From: Candidatus Daviesbacteria bacterium
GTDB taxonomy: Bacteria; Patescibacteriota; Microgenomatia; Daviesbacterales; UBA10151
Length of the DNA: 41,891 nucleotides
Assembly: GCA_016183265.1 (NCBI GenBank)
Contig: JACPEX010000009.1
Span: 1-41,891 of the forward strand
Direction of reading: 5' to 3'
Positions 1 to 7,294 of this stretch are shown here, in pieces. Made by a program: the position numbers and the translations under genes. The notes under the pieces are model-generated. The model searched no databases. It was not told the DNA's origin and worked only from the letters and a program-made list of their open reading frames with translations. Positions within the stretch are counted from its first letter, which is position 1, and the number at the start of each line of letters is the position of its first letter.

Positions 1-864
1 ACCGCCATCCTGGGGAGAACCGGCCGAAGGCCCTGTGCTGAGCGAAGCCGAAGCAGTGGCGGTTTTGGGAATGGGAGAAGTCCAGGCTCCTGAGGCACCT
101 GTTTTGCCTAAATTCTTAGAAACTATCCCTAAATCAAAAGTATTGATAATACCGTCTTTATTTAAATCAGTATTTTCATTCCAGTTTGAAGAGTTTGAGC
201 TGGTACCAAGAGCTTTTTGGATAATGGAGTAATCGGCGGAGTTTATGACATTGTCTTCATTTAGATCTCCGGAAGTTAAGTTTACAGTCTGGCCGTCGCT
301 TAAATTAGTAATTATCGGAGACATAGTAAAAGTGACAGCATTGGCAATTTGGGCCGGGCCTTTGATTAAAGCAGTATACTTGGATCCGGGACTTAAGCCT
401 GCCAAAGAAAGCCCTTGATATTCGCCGCTGGCCGGTAAATTAACATTAAAATTTAGGACAAATTTAGGGTTTGAGGCGGGCGTCCCCTCGGCAATTCCCA
501 CGAATACCTTGCCGGTTTGGTTTGCGGCGGGCCTTCCTTCTAAAGCGACTTTAAAAGATAGGGTCGGACCAAAGGAGGTGGCAATAGTCGGAGAAGAAGA
601 ACTGGGTTCAGGTGAAGCCGAAGAAGATGCTTCAGAGCTTGATCCGGCTGTTGATGTGACATTGAGTAGTTCTTTGGCAGTCGGGCTGGATGGTTTAGCT
701 ATTGGTTTGGGGGTAACCTTGGCTATTGGCTTAGAGGATTTTTGTTCGCTGGCCTGGCTTTGGGTATTGGTATATTGAGCAGACAAATAAGCTCCTACCG
801 GAATAGAGAGTAGGATAAATACGTATATCCCCAAAAGCAGTCTTTGTTTAAAAGTTGAGAACAT
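1..864 (-). CDS. Exported dockerin-repeat protein, cut off by the window edge
   Basis: The frame is open from an ATG at 864 down to base 1, so the C-terminus lies outside the window. A hydrophobic N-terminal helix (about residues 8-25) is followed by a Ser/Pro/Lys-rich linker, a beta-rich middle region, and two dockerin-type calcium repeats near residues 200-222 and 233-256 (DLNEDNVINSADYSIIQ and DLNKDGIINTFDLGIV). These show the D-x-N-x-D-x-x-I-N-x-x-D pattern. Dockerins classically bind cohesins, but no cohesin is visible in the window. After the second repeat the sequence becomes low in complexity (Ser/Thr/Ala/Pro), and this part is encoded by a TTCG/CTCAG-type repeat at about 33-66. The protein is probably anchored at the cell surface; its binding partner is unknown. 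Confidence 0.75.
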   Translation of the reverse strand, partial: MFSTFKQRLLLGIYVFILLSIPVGAYLSAQYTNTQSQASEQKSSKPIAKVTPKPIAKPSSPTAKELLNVTSTAGSSSEASSSASPEPSSSSPTIATSFGPTLSFKVALEGRPAANQTGKVFVGIAEGTPASNPKFVLNFNVNLPASGEYQGLSLAGLSPGSKYTALIKGPAQIANAVTFTMSPIITNLSDGQTVNLTSGDLNEDNVINSADYSIIQKALGTSSNSSNWNENTDLNKDGIINTFDLGIVSKNLGKTGASGAWTSPIPKTATASASLSTGPSAGSPQDGG

Positions 865-870
865 TTTATC

Positions 871-940
871 AGTCGTCAGTCGTCAGTCGTCAGTCGTCAG
901 ATTTTAAGTCTGATAGCTGAGAGCTGATGACTGATAGCTA
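871..940. repeat. Heptad repeat hairpin, intergenic
   Basis: Four exact copies of AGTCGTC (871-898) are followed after a short AT-rich loop by CTGATAG, CTGAGAG, CTGATGA and CTGATAG (910-937). The second block is an imperfect reverse complement of the first, so the region can fold into a hairpin. It lies between two divergent genes. The same unit family recurs at 32393-32474 and inside topA at 40594-40621. Confidence 0.85.
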
Positions 941-975
941 TTATTAGTGTATATTTATTAGGTAGAGTTAGCAAT

Positions 976-1962
976 ATGTTTAAAATTTTATTTAATACAA
1001 TCCTAGGTTTGGTTTTGATCTTTATTTGGTCGCGGTTTGTTGACTTAAGTCAAATTTTTGCCACATTATCAAAAGTGAACGTTATTTATTTAGTGCCTGT
1101 AGCTTTATTTATGCTGCTTTCTCCTATAATGCGTGCTATCAGGTTGAAAATATTTTTGGCAGAAATTGCTAAAGTTAAACTTTTAGACTTGATTTTTTTA
1201 AACGGTGCGGCTCAGCTGTTAAATTTCTTCATTCCTATTAGGGCAGGAGAGTTTGTTAAAGGAATTTATCTTAATACCCATTATAAATTACCTTTGGGAA
1301 AATCAGTAGTTTGGATATTTATAGACCGATTTGTGGATTTTTTGACAGTATTGCTTTTGGCTGCTGTGCTGTTTTTCGTTGCTCCAACCTCTCTTAGTAT
1401 AAATTTTATAATGATTATAACTATTATACTAATAGCTGTCGTGGCTTTAACCTGGCTAGCAGTCTATCAGGCAAATGTTACCCAAAAGTTGTTCAGATTT
1501 TTGAGGTATCTGTTAATAGTAAAGTCTATTAAGATATATTTTGATAGGTTTAGCATTTTCATTCTAGATTCATTCGCTATCTTAAACAGGCACCCTAAAG
1601 ATTTAGTGCTTATGTTGGCGATAACCGTTGTGGCATATGCAGCAGATGCAGCTATTTGGTATTTTACCTTCATTTCCTTAGGGGCAAATCAAAGCTATTT
1701 GAAAATGTATTTGGGGCAGCTTTTGTCTGCTTTAACTTATCTTATTCCGGCAGCTCCCGGGTATATTGGCTCAGCTGAGGCTTCCGGTTTGCTGATACTT
1801 TCCGGAATATTTGGTATTGCCCCTAATTTAGCCTCAGCTATGACTGTTTTGTTTCACATAAATTCAGCCATTTTCGTCCTAATTTTTGGCCTTATTTCTA
1901 TCTATAGCCTAAAAATTGAAGTCGGGACTTTACTAAAAAGGGTTTTAAAAAGAGAAGAATGA
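976..1962 (+). CDS. Lysylphosphatidylglycerol synthase-like/UPF0104 (YbhN-type) membrane protein
   Basis: This 328-residue integral membrane protein has about eight hydrophobic segments. It carries the family signatures SPIMRAIRLKIFL near residue 50, RAGEFVKG near 90, DRFVDFLTV near 115 and PAAPGYIGSAEASG near 260. The family includes the flippase-like part of MprF and AglD/YbhN proteins, which act in lipid or lipid-linked sugar movement. The substrate cannot be told from sequence. The last codons overlap the next gene (ATGA), so the two are likely co-transcribed. The ATG start follows an AT-rich intergenic stretch and no Shine-Dalgarno is visible. Confidence 0.8.
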   Translation: MFKILFNTILGLVLIFIWSRFVDLSQIFATLSKVNVIYLVPVALFMLLSPIMRAIRLKIFLAEIAKVKLLDLIFLNGAAQLLNFFIPIRAGEFVKGIYLNTHYKLPLGKSVVWIFIDRFVDFLTVLLLAAVLFFVAPTSLSINFIMIITIILIAVVALTWLAVYQANVTQKLFRFLRYLLIVKSIKIYFDRFSIFILDSFAILNRHPKDLVLMLAITVVAYAADAAIWYFTFISLGANQSYLKMYLGQLLSALTYLIPAAPGYIGSAEASGLLILSGIFGIAPNLASAMTVLFHINSAIFVLIFGLISIYSLKIEVGTLLKRVLKREE

Positions 1963-2300
1963 TTGAAGATTGGCAAATTGATTACTACATCTCTCCGTCG
2001 GGCGATAGCCCAGTTAAGAATTTTCTGGATAAACGTCCTACTGCCAAAGCAAAAGCTTTTAGGATTTTCCAATATATTAAGGAATATGGGTTAACTGCAG
2101 CAATTCCCCATATCAAGAAACTAACTGGTACGCAGCTCTGGGAGATCAGGATTCTGGGAGAGGATAACGTACGTATTCTTTACGTAACCATGCAAGGAGG
2201 GAGAATTTTGTTGCTTCATGCATTTGCCAAAAAGACTAACAAAACCCCTCCTAAAGAGATTGATACTGCTTTATCGAGAATTCCGCCAATTGACAAATGA
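1959..2300 (+). CDS. higB: HigB/RelE-type toxin (phage Gp49-like family)
   Basis: This 113-residue basic protein has the RelE/HigB-superfamily pattern: SPVKNFLDK at the start, a central KKLTGTQLWEIRI, the strand DNVRILYV, and a C-terminal LLLHAFAKKTNKTPPKEI. The family cleaves ribosome-associated mRNA. The gene precedes its antitoxin, which is the usual order for HigBA. Its start overlaps the upstream membrane protein by 4 nt, and its stop codon sits inside a long perfect palindrome. Recognition as a toxin is strong; the exact target is inferred from the family. Confidence 0.85.
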   Translation: MIEDWQIDYYISPSGDSPVKNFLDKRPTAKAKAFRIFQYIKEYGLTAAIPHIKKLTGTQLWEIRILGEDNVRILYVTMQGGRILLLHAFAKKTNKTPPKEIDTALSRIPPIDK

Positions 2301-2319
2301 TATCTTCTAAGATATCATT
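2296..2319. promoter_or_regulatory. 24-bp perfect palindrome between toxin and antitoxin genes
   Basis: The arms AATGATATCTT and AAGATATCATT are exact reverse complements around a central CT. The palindrome includes the toxin stop codon and ends 5 nt before the antitoxin ATG. It could be the operator bound by the XRE antitoxin, or an RNA hairpin that sets toxin and antitoxin levels. No U-tract follows, so it is not a standard terminator. Confidence 0.75.
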
Positions 2320-2324
2320 AAATT

Positions 2325-2603
2325 ATGAGAAAATATACTTTTGAACAACATTTAAAAGAGAGCCTTAAAGATCCGGAATTCAGGAAAATATGGGAGGAAT
2401 CTGAACTTGAATATCAGTTAGGCAGACAACTTATTGAAGCACGCCTTAAAAAGAATATTTCACAAAGGGATTTGGCTAAAAAAGCCCATACTACCCAGGC
2501 TGTAATTTCCAGAATCGAAGGGATGAATTCAAACCCATCAATAGGTCTTTTGAAGAAAATTGCCCGGGCACTGGGTGCGAAAATCCAAATCTCATTTTCC
2601 TAA
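2325..2603 (+). CDS. higA: HigA-type XRE antitoxin
   Basis: This 92-residue protein has a helical N-terminus (FEQHLKESLKDPEFRKIWE) followed by a Cro/C1-type helix-turn-helix at about residues 40-85. The recognition segment is SQRDLAKKAHTTQAVISRIE, followed by the typical NPSIGLLKKIARALG. It should neutralise the upstream HigB and repress the pair. It is paralogous to the antitoxin at 24659-24955, which keeps the same QAVISR core. Its last 12 nt overlap the end of the convergent gene on the minus strand. Confidence 0.88.
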   Translation: MRKYTFEQHLKESLKDPEFRKIWEESELEYQLGRQLIEARLKKNISQRDLAKKAHTTQAVISRIEGMNSNPSIGLLKKIARALGAKIQISFS

Positions 2604-3182
2604 CAGGGAATTATTTACGAGATCCTTGACAAAATATTCAGGTTTTTGGGCACTCTCCGGATCAATAATACCTTGTAATTCTCGGCAGATCTTGTTTGAG
2701 ATAAACGGTTGCCAGAAGGCATAACTTCTGACCCATCTCAAGTTTCTGTCTGCAGCAATAATATCTTTAAGTTCGATAATTCGTCCTTGAGGATCAAACC
2801 CCAATCCGTCTTGCCAAAGATCAGGATACCTGCTTGGGAATTCTGAGGCTATCATTCTTTCCCAAGGTATCAGGTAAGTAGCATAGGGTCTCTCTCCTGG
2901 TAGCGGAATACTCGTTGAACTCATGTCATCAGCTAAATGAACAATTTTATCTACCATTCTACCAGGCATCAATGAAGGAATGCTATCTTGCATGCCAGCC
3001 CTGGCAGCCTTTTTACGAAATACCTCGATCCTTTTATTAGTATCATGTTTTAATGCTCTCTCGATAACTTCATCTGCTTCTTGCGGGGTAAAAATTCCTC
3101 TGTCTTGTAGTTGTTTAGCAATTACTTCAGCAAAACAAGCCACAATCAGGTTGGCCGGTGTAAGGATTATCCATTTTAGCAT
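2592..3182 (-). CDS. C-terminal portion of a possible HD-domain-like protein; probably a broken gene
   Basis: The open frame encodes 196 residues and begins inside what looks like an ongoing domain. It contains NLIVACFAEVIAKQLQ, then ALKHDTNKR with an HD pair near residue 47, and later VDKIVHLADDMS. This spacing resembles HD phosphohydrolases (H...HD...D), although the first His is not where expected. Upstream DNA in other frames supplies sensible-looking N-terminal sequence (see the next entry), so the annotated ATG is probably not the native start. The gene follows the inositol-phosphatase-like gene on the same strand. The function is uncertain; the HD assignment is an inference from motif spacing. 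Confidence 0.5.
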   Translation of the reverse strand: MLKWIILTPANLIVACFAEVIAKQLQDRGIFTPQEADEVIERALKHDTNKRIEVFRKKAARAGMQDSIPSLMPGRMVDKIVHLADDMSSTSIPLPGERPYATYLIPWERMIASEFPSRYPDLWQDGLGFDPQGRIIELKDIIAADRNLRWVRSYAFWQPFISNKICRELQGIIDPESAQKPEYFVKDLVNNSLLGK

Positions 3183-3341
3183 CTTCAGTCGGATGTACTC
3201 CGCCTATGCGTAAGATCTGTATGGCGGTAGGAAATCTGTCAGTGAAATATTCAAGCCTGGTTAGGGGGTCAAAAGGTTTGGCTCCTTGTAAAATTCCTCT
3301 CTTTTTAAATTAGGCATTAGTTCACCGGCATCTATAAGCAT
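3183..3341 (-). pseudogene. Frameshifted N-terminal remnant of the 2592-3182 gene
   Basis: An ATG at 3341 opens MLIDAGELMPNLKRE and runs into a stop at 3261. A second frame, entered near the A-rich run around 3300, reads GILQGAKPFDPLTRLEYF and then GGVHPTEDAKMDNPYT. A third frame continues as ANLIVACFAEVIAK in the 196-residue frame. The three pieces join smoothly, which suggests one gene of about 250 codons with two frameshifts. These could be real decay or assembly errors. Confidence 0.5.
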
Positions 3342-3363
3342 AATGGTTGAAGATTATACAAAA

Positions 3364-4236
3364 TTATAGGATTAAAGTCAATTCATTAGCTAGAGTTTGA
3401 GTAGCTGCAGAGATAATTGGTAAATATTCACCGGCAGCTTGTCCAAAAGAAAGGTATTTTCTTTGCGCAATGCTTTTTCCGTGTCTATCTACAATGACGC
3501 CGCCTGCCTCAGCGAGAATTCCAAATGCAACCGCAATTTCCAGATTTCTTTTTCTGGTGCACTCTAAAACTAAATCTGTCTCACCTGTGGCAAGTTTGAA
3601 ATAATACATGGAGGAAGCACCCCAAGGTATACCTTTATTTCCAATATTACCGATATATAGGTTTCTAAAATTGGTTAATCTTGGTTTAAAAAATTCAGTA
3701 TTAAATTCAAAACCTCCATCTATAAAAACTTTGGTTAGCATAGGATCGAGATTACTTTTTCCGGAAGTTCGAGCGGGGAAAATCCTATTGCCTTCCATTA
3801 CAAATGCGCCCTCGTTTCTTGAGGCAATCAGCAGTCTGCCGCTTGGATATTCAATAATACCGGTAACCAGATAATCTTGATATCTTGGGTTAATTCCTTC
3901 AAAAATAGCGAACATGGTCCCATATGGTCCGGAGTCCATTTTATAGGCATTGGTTCCATCTATTCCATCCAGGATTCCCCTATACTGAGGATTATCTCCT
4001 ACAGCTACTTCTCCATGTTCCTCAGAACTTATAACAATAGGGATTCCAGCTTGCCTGCATCCGTTAATAATAGTTTCCTCCGCATCCCAGTCCGCCATTA
4101 GAGAAACTTCGCCAAAGTCATTAAACTTGCCTGTATTTCTGCCCTCAGCGCCCAGAGCAAGATGGTTAGCAAAAGCTTTTTGTAAAAGAGTAATAGAGAC
4201 TGTTTTTAATTGATTAATTTCTAATTCAGTTACCAT
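3364..4236 (-). CDS. Inositol monophosphatase family protein
   Basis: This 290-residue protein has the metal-binding motifs of the IMPase/FBPase superfamily: SEEHGE near residue 70, DGIDGT near 90, and a C-terminal LEIAVAFGILAEAGGVIVD in place of the usual WDxAAG...EAGG. Family members hydrolyse phosphomonoesters such as inositol phosphates or 3',5'-bisphosphonucleotides using Mg2+. The Trp of the last motif is replaced (RNLEIAVAFG), so the substrate is uncertain. The start lies 6 nt after the rplA stop, so the gene is probably read through from the secE-nusG-rplKA operon. Confidence 0.82.
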   Translation of the reverse strand: MVTELEINQLKTVSITLLQKAFANHLALGAEGRNTGKFNDFGEVSLMADWDAEETIINGCRQAGIPIVISSEEHGEVAVGDNPQYRGILDGIDGTNAYKMDSGPYGTMFAIFEGINPRYQDYLVTGIIEYPSGRLLIASRNEGAFVMEGNRIFPARTSGKSNLDPMLTKVFIDGGFEFNTEFFKPRLTNFRNLYIGNIGNKGIPWGASSMYYFKLATGETDLVLECTRKRNLEIAVAFGILAEAGGVIVDRHGKSIAQRKYLSFGQAAGEYLPIISAATQTLANELTLIL

Positions 4237-4242
4237 AGGTTA

Positions 4243-5028
4243 CTAAAGGGAGGATAGATCTATCTTAACTCCTGGGCCCATGGTGGGGGCAAGGGTGACT
4301 TTTTTGATCCTGGTCTTGCCTAAAGTTTGAATAAGCATTTTAATATTAGCTGCTAATTCTTCCGTAGGTTGGTTTAGCTTACCCATAGCGATATGGATAA
4401 CAGGTGCTTTTGGTTCTGTTTTATATTCTGTCTTGCCTGCCTGAAAACTTTCAACAGCTTTCTTCAAATCTTCAGTAATAGTGCCGTTTTTAGGATTAGG
4501 CATTAAACCCCTGGGTCCTAAAATTCTGGCAACTTTAGCAAGCTTAGGCATCCATTGTGGCGTAGTTACCACTAAATCAAAGTCTACTTTCCCTTTATTT
4601 ATTTCCTCAATGGTTTCATCCGAACCTTCAAAAGAAAGGATGCGTAAGTTTCTGCCGGTAGCAAAAGGCAGGGAAACCAGGCCACGGATTCCAGTCTGGG
4701 CAGTATTAATGTGTGCTTCTAGAGTGGCATTGAATTTGCTATATGATAGTTTTTTTACTAAATCAACTGCTTCAGAGAGAGGGTAAGCTTTAGTTCTATC
4801 TAAATCTTTGGCAATTTCCTGATATTTTTTGCTTCTGGGTTTGGCTTTGCCTGGCTTCTTCTTTGATGTTGGATGTTGGACGTTGGAAGCTGGATTTTGA
4901 GATTGGATGTTAGAAATTGGATTTTTTTCTAACTTCAAATTTCCAACTTCTTTATCTAACTTCTCACTTCTAACATCTAATTTCTCTTTTACCGAATCAT
5001 CAATTTTTTTTACTTTTGGTCTACCCAT
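4243..5028 (-). CDS. rplA: Ribosomal protein L1 with a repeat-derived N-terminal extension
   Basis: Residues from about 60 onward are standard L1 ([28 protein letters not shown], seen in two parts; [25 protein letters not shown] at the end). L1 forms the L1 stalk of the 50S subunit and can repress its own mRNA. The protein has 261 residues, compared with about 230 in most bacteria. The extra length, about residues 15-55 ([15 protein letters not shown] and following), is encoded by a heptad-repeat hairpin at 4865-4984 and is not part of the L1 fold. The start overlaps the rplK stop by 8 nt, which favours translational coupling. Confidence 0.95.
   Translation of the reverse strand: MGRPKVKKIDDSVKEKLDVRSEKLDKEVGNLKLEKNPISNIQSQNPASNVQHPTSKKKPGKAKPRSKKYQEIAKDLDRTKAYPLSEAVDLVKKLSYSKFNATLEAHINTAQTGIRGLVSLPFATGRNLRILSFEGSDETIEEINKGKVDFDLVVTTPQWMPKLAKVARILGPRGLMPNPKNGTITEDLKKAVESFQAGKTEYKTEPKAPVIHIAMGKLNQPTEELAANIKMLIQTLGKTRIKKVTLAPTMGPGVKIDLSSL
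4865..4984. repeat. Heptad repeat hairpin inside rplA
   Basis: On the plus strand, units GATGTTG, GATGTTG, GACGTTG, GAAGCTG and GATTTTG lead the left arm (4865-4919, one unit one base short). The right arm (4930-4984) has TAACTTC, AAATTTC, CAACTTC, then TAACTTC, TCACTTC, TAACATC and TAATTTC. The arms are imperfect reverse complements around an A/T-rich loop. The insert keeps the rplA frame open. Confidence 0.85.
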
Positions 5029-5446
5029 TTGTCTTCACTCCCATGCTTCTGGCTGTGCCTTCAACAATTTTCATGGCAGCTTCCACATTTTTGGTGTTTA
5101 AATCCGGCAGTTTAGCTTCAGCAATTTGTTTTATCTGGGCTTCTGACAATTCTCCGACAGGAGCCTTTAGTGCAGTCCCGGATCCTTTTTCAAGGTTCAA
5201 AGCTTTTTTAATCATTTCCGCCACAGGCGGCTCTTTGGTAATGAAAGAAAAAGTCCTGTCTTCATAAACTGTAATGACTACCGGCAAAATATTACCTTTT
5301 TTGTCCTGGGTTTTGTCATTAAAAGCCTTGACAAATTCCATGATAGGCAAGCCATGTTGGCCTAAGGCTGGTCCAACCGGAGGGGCAGGGGTGGCTGTTC
5401 CTGCCGGGATATTTAATTTAATAAGTGTTTTTATCTTCTTAGCCAT
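5021..5446 (-). CDS. rplK: Ribosomal protein L11
   Basis: This 141-residue protein of normal family length has the N-terminal signature [22 protein letters not shown] and the C-terminal RNA-binding part ending in [20 protein letters not shown]11 binds the GTPase-associated region of 23S rRNA together with L10-L12. It sits in the standard secE-nusG-rplK-rplA order, 3 nt after nusG and overlapping rplA. The rplJ and rplL genes, which usually follow rplA, are not here. Confidence 0.97.
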   Translation of the reverse strand: MAKKIKTLIKLNIPAGTATPAPPVGPALGQHGLPIMEFVKAFNDKTQDKKGNILPVVITVYEDRTFSFITKEPPVAEMIKKALNLEKGSGTALKAPVGELSEAQIKQIAEAKLPDLNTKNVEAAMKIVEGTARSMGVKTNG

Positions 5447-5449
5447 ATT

Positions 5450-6025
5450 TTAGATTTTCTTAATTTGCAGAAAATCTAGCTCAACTGGTGTTTCTCTGCC
5501 GAATATTGAGACCAATACTCTGACTTTGCCTTTTTCCTCATCAACAGAATCAATTTTACCAATAAAATCAGCAAACGGGCCGTCAACAATTTTGACTGTA
5601 TCATTAGCCATGAAAACCTGTTTATACATTGGTGCTTCTGTTTGGGTAAATTTAACAATAGTTTGGACTTCGGCATCCGAAATAGGGGTTGGTTTATTGC
5701 CCATACCAACAAAAGAGGTTACTCCCTGGGTAGTCCGGACAGCCAACCAGGAAATATCATCTAAAACCATCTTAACTAAAATGTAGCCGGGAAAGATTTT
5801 TTCTTTAACATTAACTTTTTTACCACCCTTTATTTCAATTTTCTCTTGCACCGGGACTAATACGTCCAGGATCTTATTTTCTAAGTGTTCGGATGCAATC
5901 CTTTGTTTTAAAGTAAGAGCTACTTTGTTTTCGTGACCGGAATAAGTGTGGACTACATACCAGTGGGCACCCGGAACATCAGGGGTTTCTTCAATTTTTT
6001 GGTCTTTTTGGTTGTCGTCGTTCAT
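5450..6025 (-). CDS. nusG: Transcription termination/antitermination factor NusG
   Basis: This 191-residue protein has the NGN domain (HWYVVHTYSGHENKVALTL; FPGYILVKM; TQGVTSFVGMGNKPTPI) and a C-terminal KOW motif (DTVKIVDGPFADFIGKID). NusG binds RNA polymerase and links it to Rho or ribosomal protein S10. A short charged N-terminal tail (about 20 residues) precedes the NGN domain. The gene starts 1 nt after secE and runs straight into rplK. Confidence 0.97.
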   Translation of the reverse strand: MNDDNQKDQKIEETPDVPGAHWYVVHTYSGHENKVALTLKQRIASEHLENKILDVLVPVQEKIEIKGGKKVNVKEKIFPGYILVKMVLDDISWLAVRTTQGVTSFVGMGNKPTPISDAEVQTIVKFTQTEAPMYKQVFMANDTVKIVDGPFADFIGKIDSVDEEKGKVRVLVSIFGRETPVELDFLQIKKI

Positions 6026-6026
6026 G

Positions 6027-6209
6027 TTATTTTAACAGGAATGCCGTTAAGGCAGTTAATACATAGTCTAGTCCGCCTAAAAATAATCCTACTACTACAG
6101 CCACAATAATGACTAAAACAGTGTAACGGATAGTTTGTTCTCTGGATGGCCAGGCAACTTTCCCTAATTCCTCCTTAACTTCATTTAAAAATCCAAATAT
6201 ATTGGGCAT
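6027..6209 (-). CDS. secE: Preprotein translocase subunit SecE
   Basis: The protein has 60 residues. It shows an amphipathic N-terminal helix with the SecE hallmark EELGKVAWPSREQT, followed by a single membrane span (YTVLVIIVAVVVGLFLGGL). SecE clamps SecY in the translocon. This is the first gene of the nusG-rplKA operon. Upstream on the same strand are a plausible promoter and a terminator-like hairpin immediately before the start codon. Confidence 0.95.
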   Translation of the reverse strand: MPNIFGFLNEVKEELGKVAWPSREQTIRYTVLVIIVAVVVGLFLGGLDYVLTALTAFLLK

Positions 6210-6225
6210 TTTTATGCACTAAAAA

Positions 6226-6243
6226 GCCTCCTATTTTGGAGGC
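6226..6243 (-). terminator. Terminator-like hairpin in the secE leader (attenuator candidate)
   Basis: Read on the minus strand, GCCTCC and GGAGGC pair around AAAATA and are followed by TTTTTAG. It ends about 12 nt before the secE ATG. No minus-strand gene lies upstream for it to terminate, so an attenuator role is the natural reading. On the plus strand no T-run follows the stem. Confidence 0.6.
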
Positions 6244-6246
6244 ACT

Positions 6247-6277
6247 TTGTCAAGTATATCAAAGAAGGTAGTATAAT
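6247..6277 (+). promoter_or_regulatory. Candidate promoter for the ASCH-like gene
   Basis: TATAAT at 6272-6277 lies 4 nt before the first ATG and 7 nt before the second. TTGTCA at 6247-6252 is a possible -35 box at a long 19-nt spacing. The position implies a leaderless transcript beginning at or near the start codon. Confidence 0.5.
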
Positions 6278-6282
6278 TGCAA
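6253..6282 (-). promoter_or_regulatory. Candidate promoter of the secE-nusG-rplKA operon
   Basis: TTGCAA (6282-6277) and TATACT (6258-6253) are 18 nt apart on the minus strand. Transcription would begin near 6246, just before the terminator-like hairpin. The element overlaps the start region of the divergent plus-strand gene. Confidence 0.5.
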
Positions 6283-6677
6283 TGATGAAAAAACATCTGG
6301 CTATTTTTAAAGGGACAGCAGGGGAAGCAATTTTACTGGGTAAAAAAACCATGGAATCCCGGATTTCGAAGTCAAAAAGTGTGCCCTTTGGGGCAATTTC
6401 TGCGGGAGATTTGGTTTATATAAAGCCTTCCGGTAAAGATATAATCGGTCAATTTAGGGTAAAAAAAGTGATCTTTTTTGACGGACTTGAGCAAAGTGAC
6501 TTGGAAGACTTCAAAAAAAGATATAACAGGGAGCTAAATGTTGATGAAAGTTATTGGGAAAAGAAGAAAAATTGCCGCTATGGCACAATAATTTTTATTG
6601 GTAATTCCTCGCGTTTTATTACCTCTCCTATAAAAATCAAGAAATCTGATCTGCGGGGCTGGGTAGCGTTGGTATAA
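6282..6677 (+). CDS. ASCH/PUA-like domain protein
   Basis: This 131-residue basic protein contains GKKTMESRISKSKSVPFGAI followed by SAGDLVYIKPSG and QFRVKKVIFF. This matches the layout of ASCH domains (a beta-barrel related to PUA, thought to bind RNA or modified nucleotides). The E-S-R after GKKTM corresponds to the conserved acidic/basic pair of the family. There are two adjacent ATG codons (6282 and 6285); the -10 box spacing favours the second. No partner gene points to a specific role. Confidence 0.65.
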   Translation: MMKKHLAIFKGTAGEAILLGKKTMESRISKSKSVPFGAISAGDLVYIKPSGKDIIGQFRVKKVIFFDGLEQSDLEDFKKRYNRELNVDESYWEKKKNCRYGTIIFIGNSSRFITSPIKIKKSDLRGWVALV

Positions 6678-6699
6678 TAACGTGATATAATTGTGTTAT

Positions 6700-6999
6700 A
6701 TGGCAAATGAATCGGAACCAAAAGATTTTTTCGATCCTTATGCATATTTAAGGGGAGAGCTTGTTAAACGGGGGATAACAGGACCAGGTGCTGATTCTTA
6801 TCTTGGAAAGTTCCAGCAAACAGTAAAAGAGGATTTAGATACTATGGCTAAGTCGGTTGAGAGCCTGGCAAGGGGGGGGCGGATAGTGGACGTTCGCGCT
6901 CTTTTAACGAGTTCGAATTTTACCTTTCCGGGTAATGCCAAACAGAGAGCTGATGAGATAATTCAGGGTATAGAACGGGATGGACCAAGACGAAGATAA
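6700..6999 (+). CDS. Small hypothetical protein
   Basis: The frame encodes 99 residues from the ATG at 6700 (MANESEPKDFFDPYAYLRGE), chosen because TATAAT at 6686-6691 lies 8 nt upstream and no Shine-Dalgarno is present. An in-frame TTG at 6691 is less likely because it overlaps the -10 box. The protein is hydrophilic and probably helical, with no membrane segment and an Arg-rich C-terminus (RDGPRRR). I do not recognise a family. Confidence 0.55.
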   Translation: MANESEPKDFFDPYAYLRGELVKRGITGPGADSYLGKFQQTVKEDLDTMAKSVESLARGGRIVDVRALLTSSNFTFPGNAKQRADEIIQGIERDGPRRR

Positions 7000-7034
7000 T
7001 CCACAAACTGGCTGGGTTGTGTTGCAATAATAAT

Positions 7035-7235
7035 ATGCCATTAATTTGGGATTATGATATTAATGAACTAAAAAAGACCAAGTCAGGCAGGCTGCTGATT
7101 TTGGAGCGGATGATCAATTATGGCCCCGGCAAAGGGGAGAAAATAAGTTTGTCCGAAGTAAAAAAGAACTGGGACAAACTGCATTTAGACCCGCTTAACA
7201 AAAGATTAATGGAACTGTTAATATGGGACAAGTAA
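7035..7235 (+). CDS. Small protein resembling DUF6922-type proteins
   Basis: The frame encodes 66 residues from the ATG at 7035. The N-terminal pattern IWDYDINELKKTKSGRLLILERMINYG (two parts) resembles DUF6922-type proteins, which begin with a W-D-x-D motif and an ILERV-like helix. The tail SEVKKNWDKLHLDPLNKRLM is also compatible. These proteins often occur beside toxin-like genes. The next frame (7223-7294) overlaps its end by 13 nt and is truncated. The family call is from memory of the pattern and is tentative. Confidence 0.45.
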   Translation: MPLIWDYDINELKKTKSGRLLILERMINYGPGKGEKISLSEVKKNWDKLHLDPLNKRLMELLIWDK

Positions 7236-7294
7236 AGTTTACTTCTTATAAAGATTTAGCTGTGAAATTAGGCAAGAGCGCGGTAACCGTTTGA
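7223..7294 (+). pseudogene. Short truncated frame overlapping the previous gene
   Basis: An ATG at 7223 opens a 23-residue frame, MGQVKFTSYKDLAVKLGKS and five more residues, ending in TGA. GQVKFTSYKDLA resembles the DNA-binding segment of alkyltransferase-like/MGMT proteins (G-x-V-x-T-Y-x-x-x-A). It is far too short to be functional and looks like the start of a gene cut off just where the promoter of the next gene lies. Confidence 0.3.

Noticed and set aside
35-778. Plus-strand open frames at 35-232 and 509-778
   Set aside because: Both are antisense to the dockerin protein on the minus strand, whose domain pattern is clear.
871-898. CRISPR array or simple satellite at the AGTCGTC tandem
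   Set aside because: Units are contiguous 7-mers with no spacers and an inverted second arm; this fits the heptad hairpin family.
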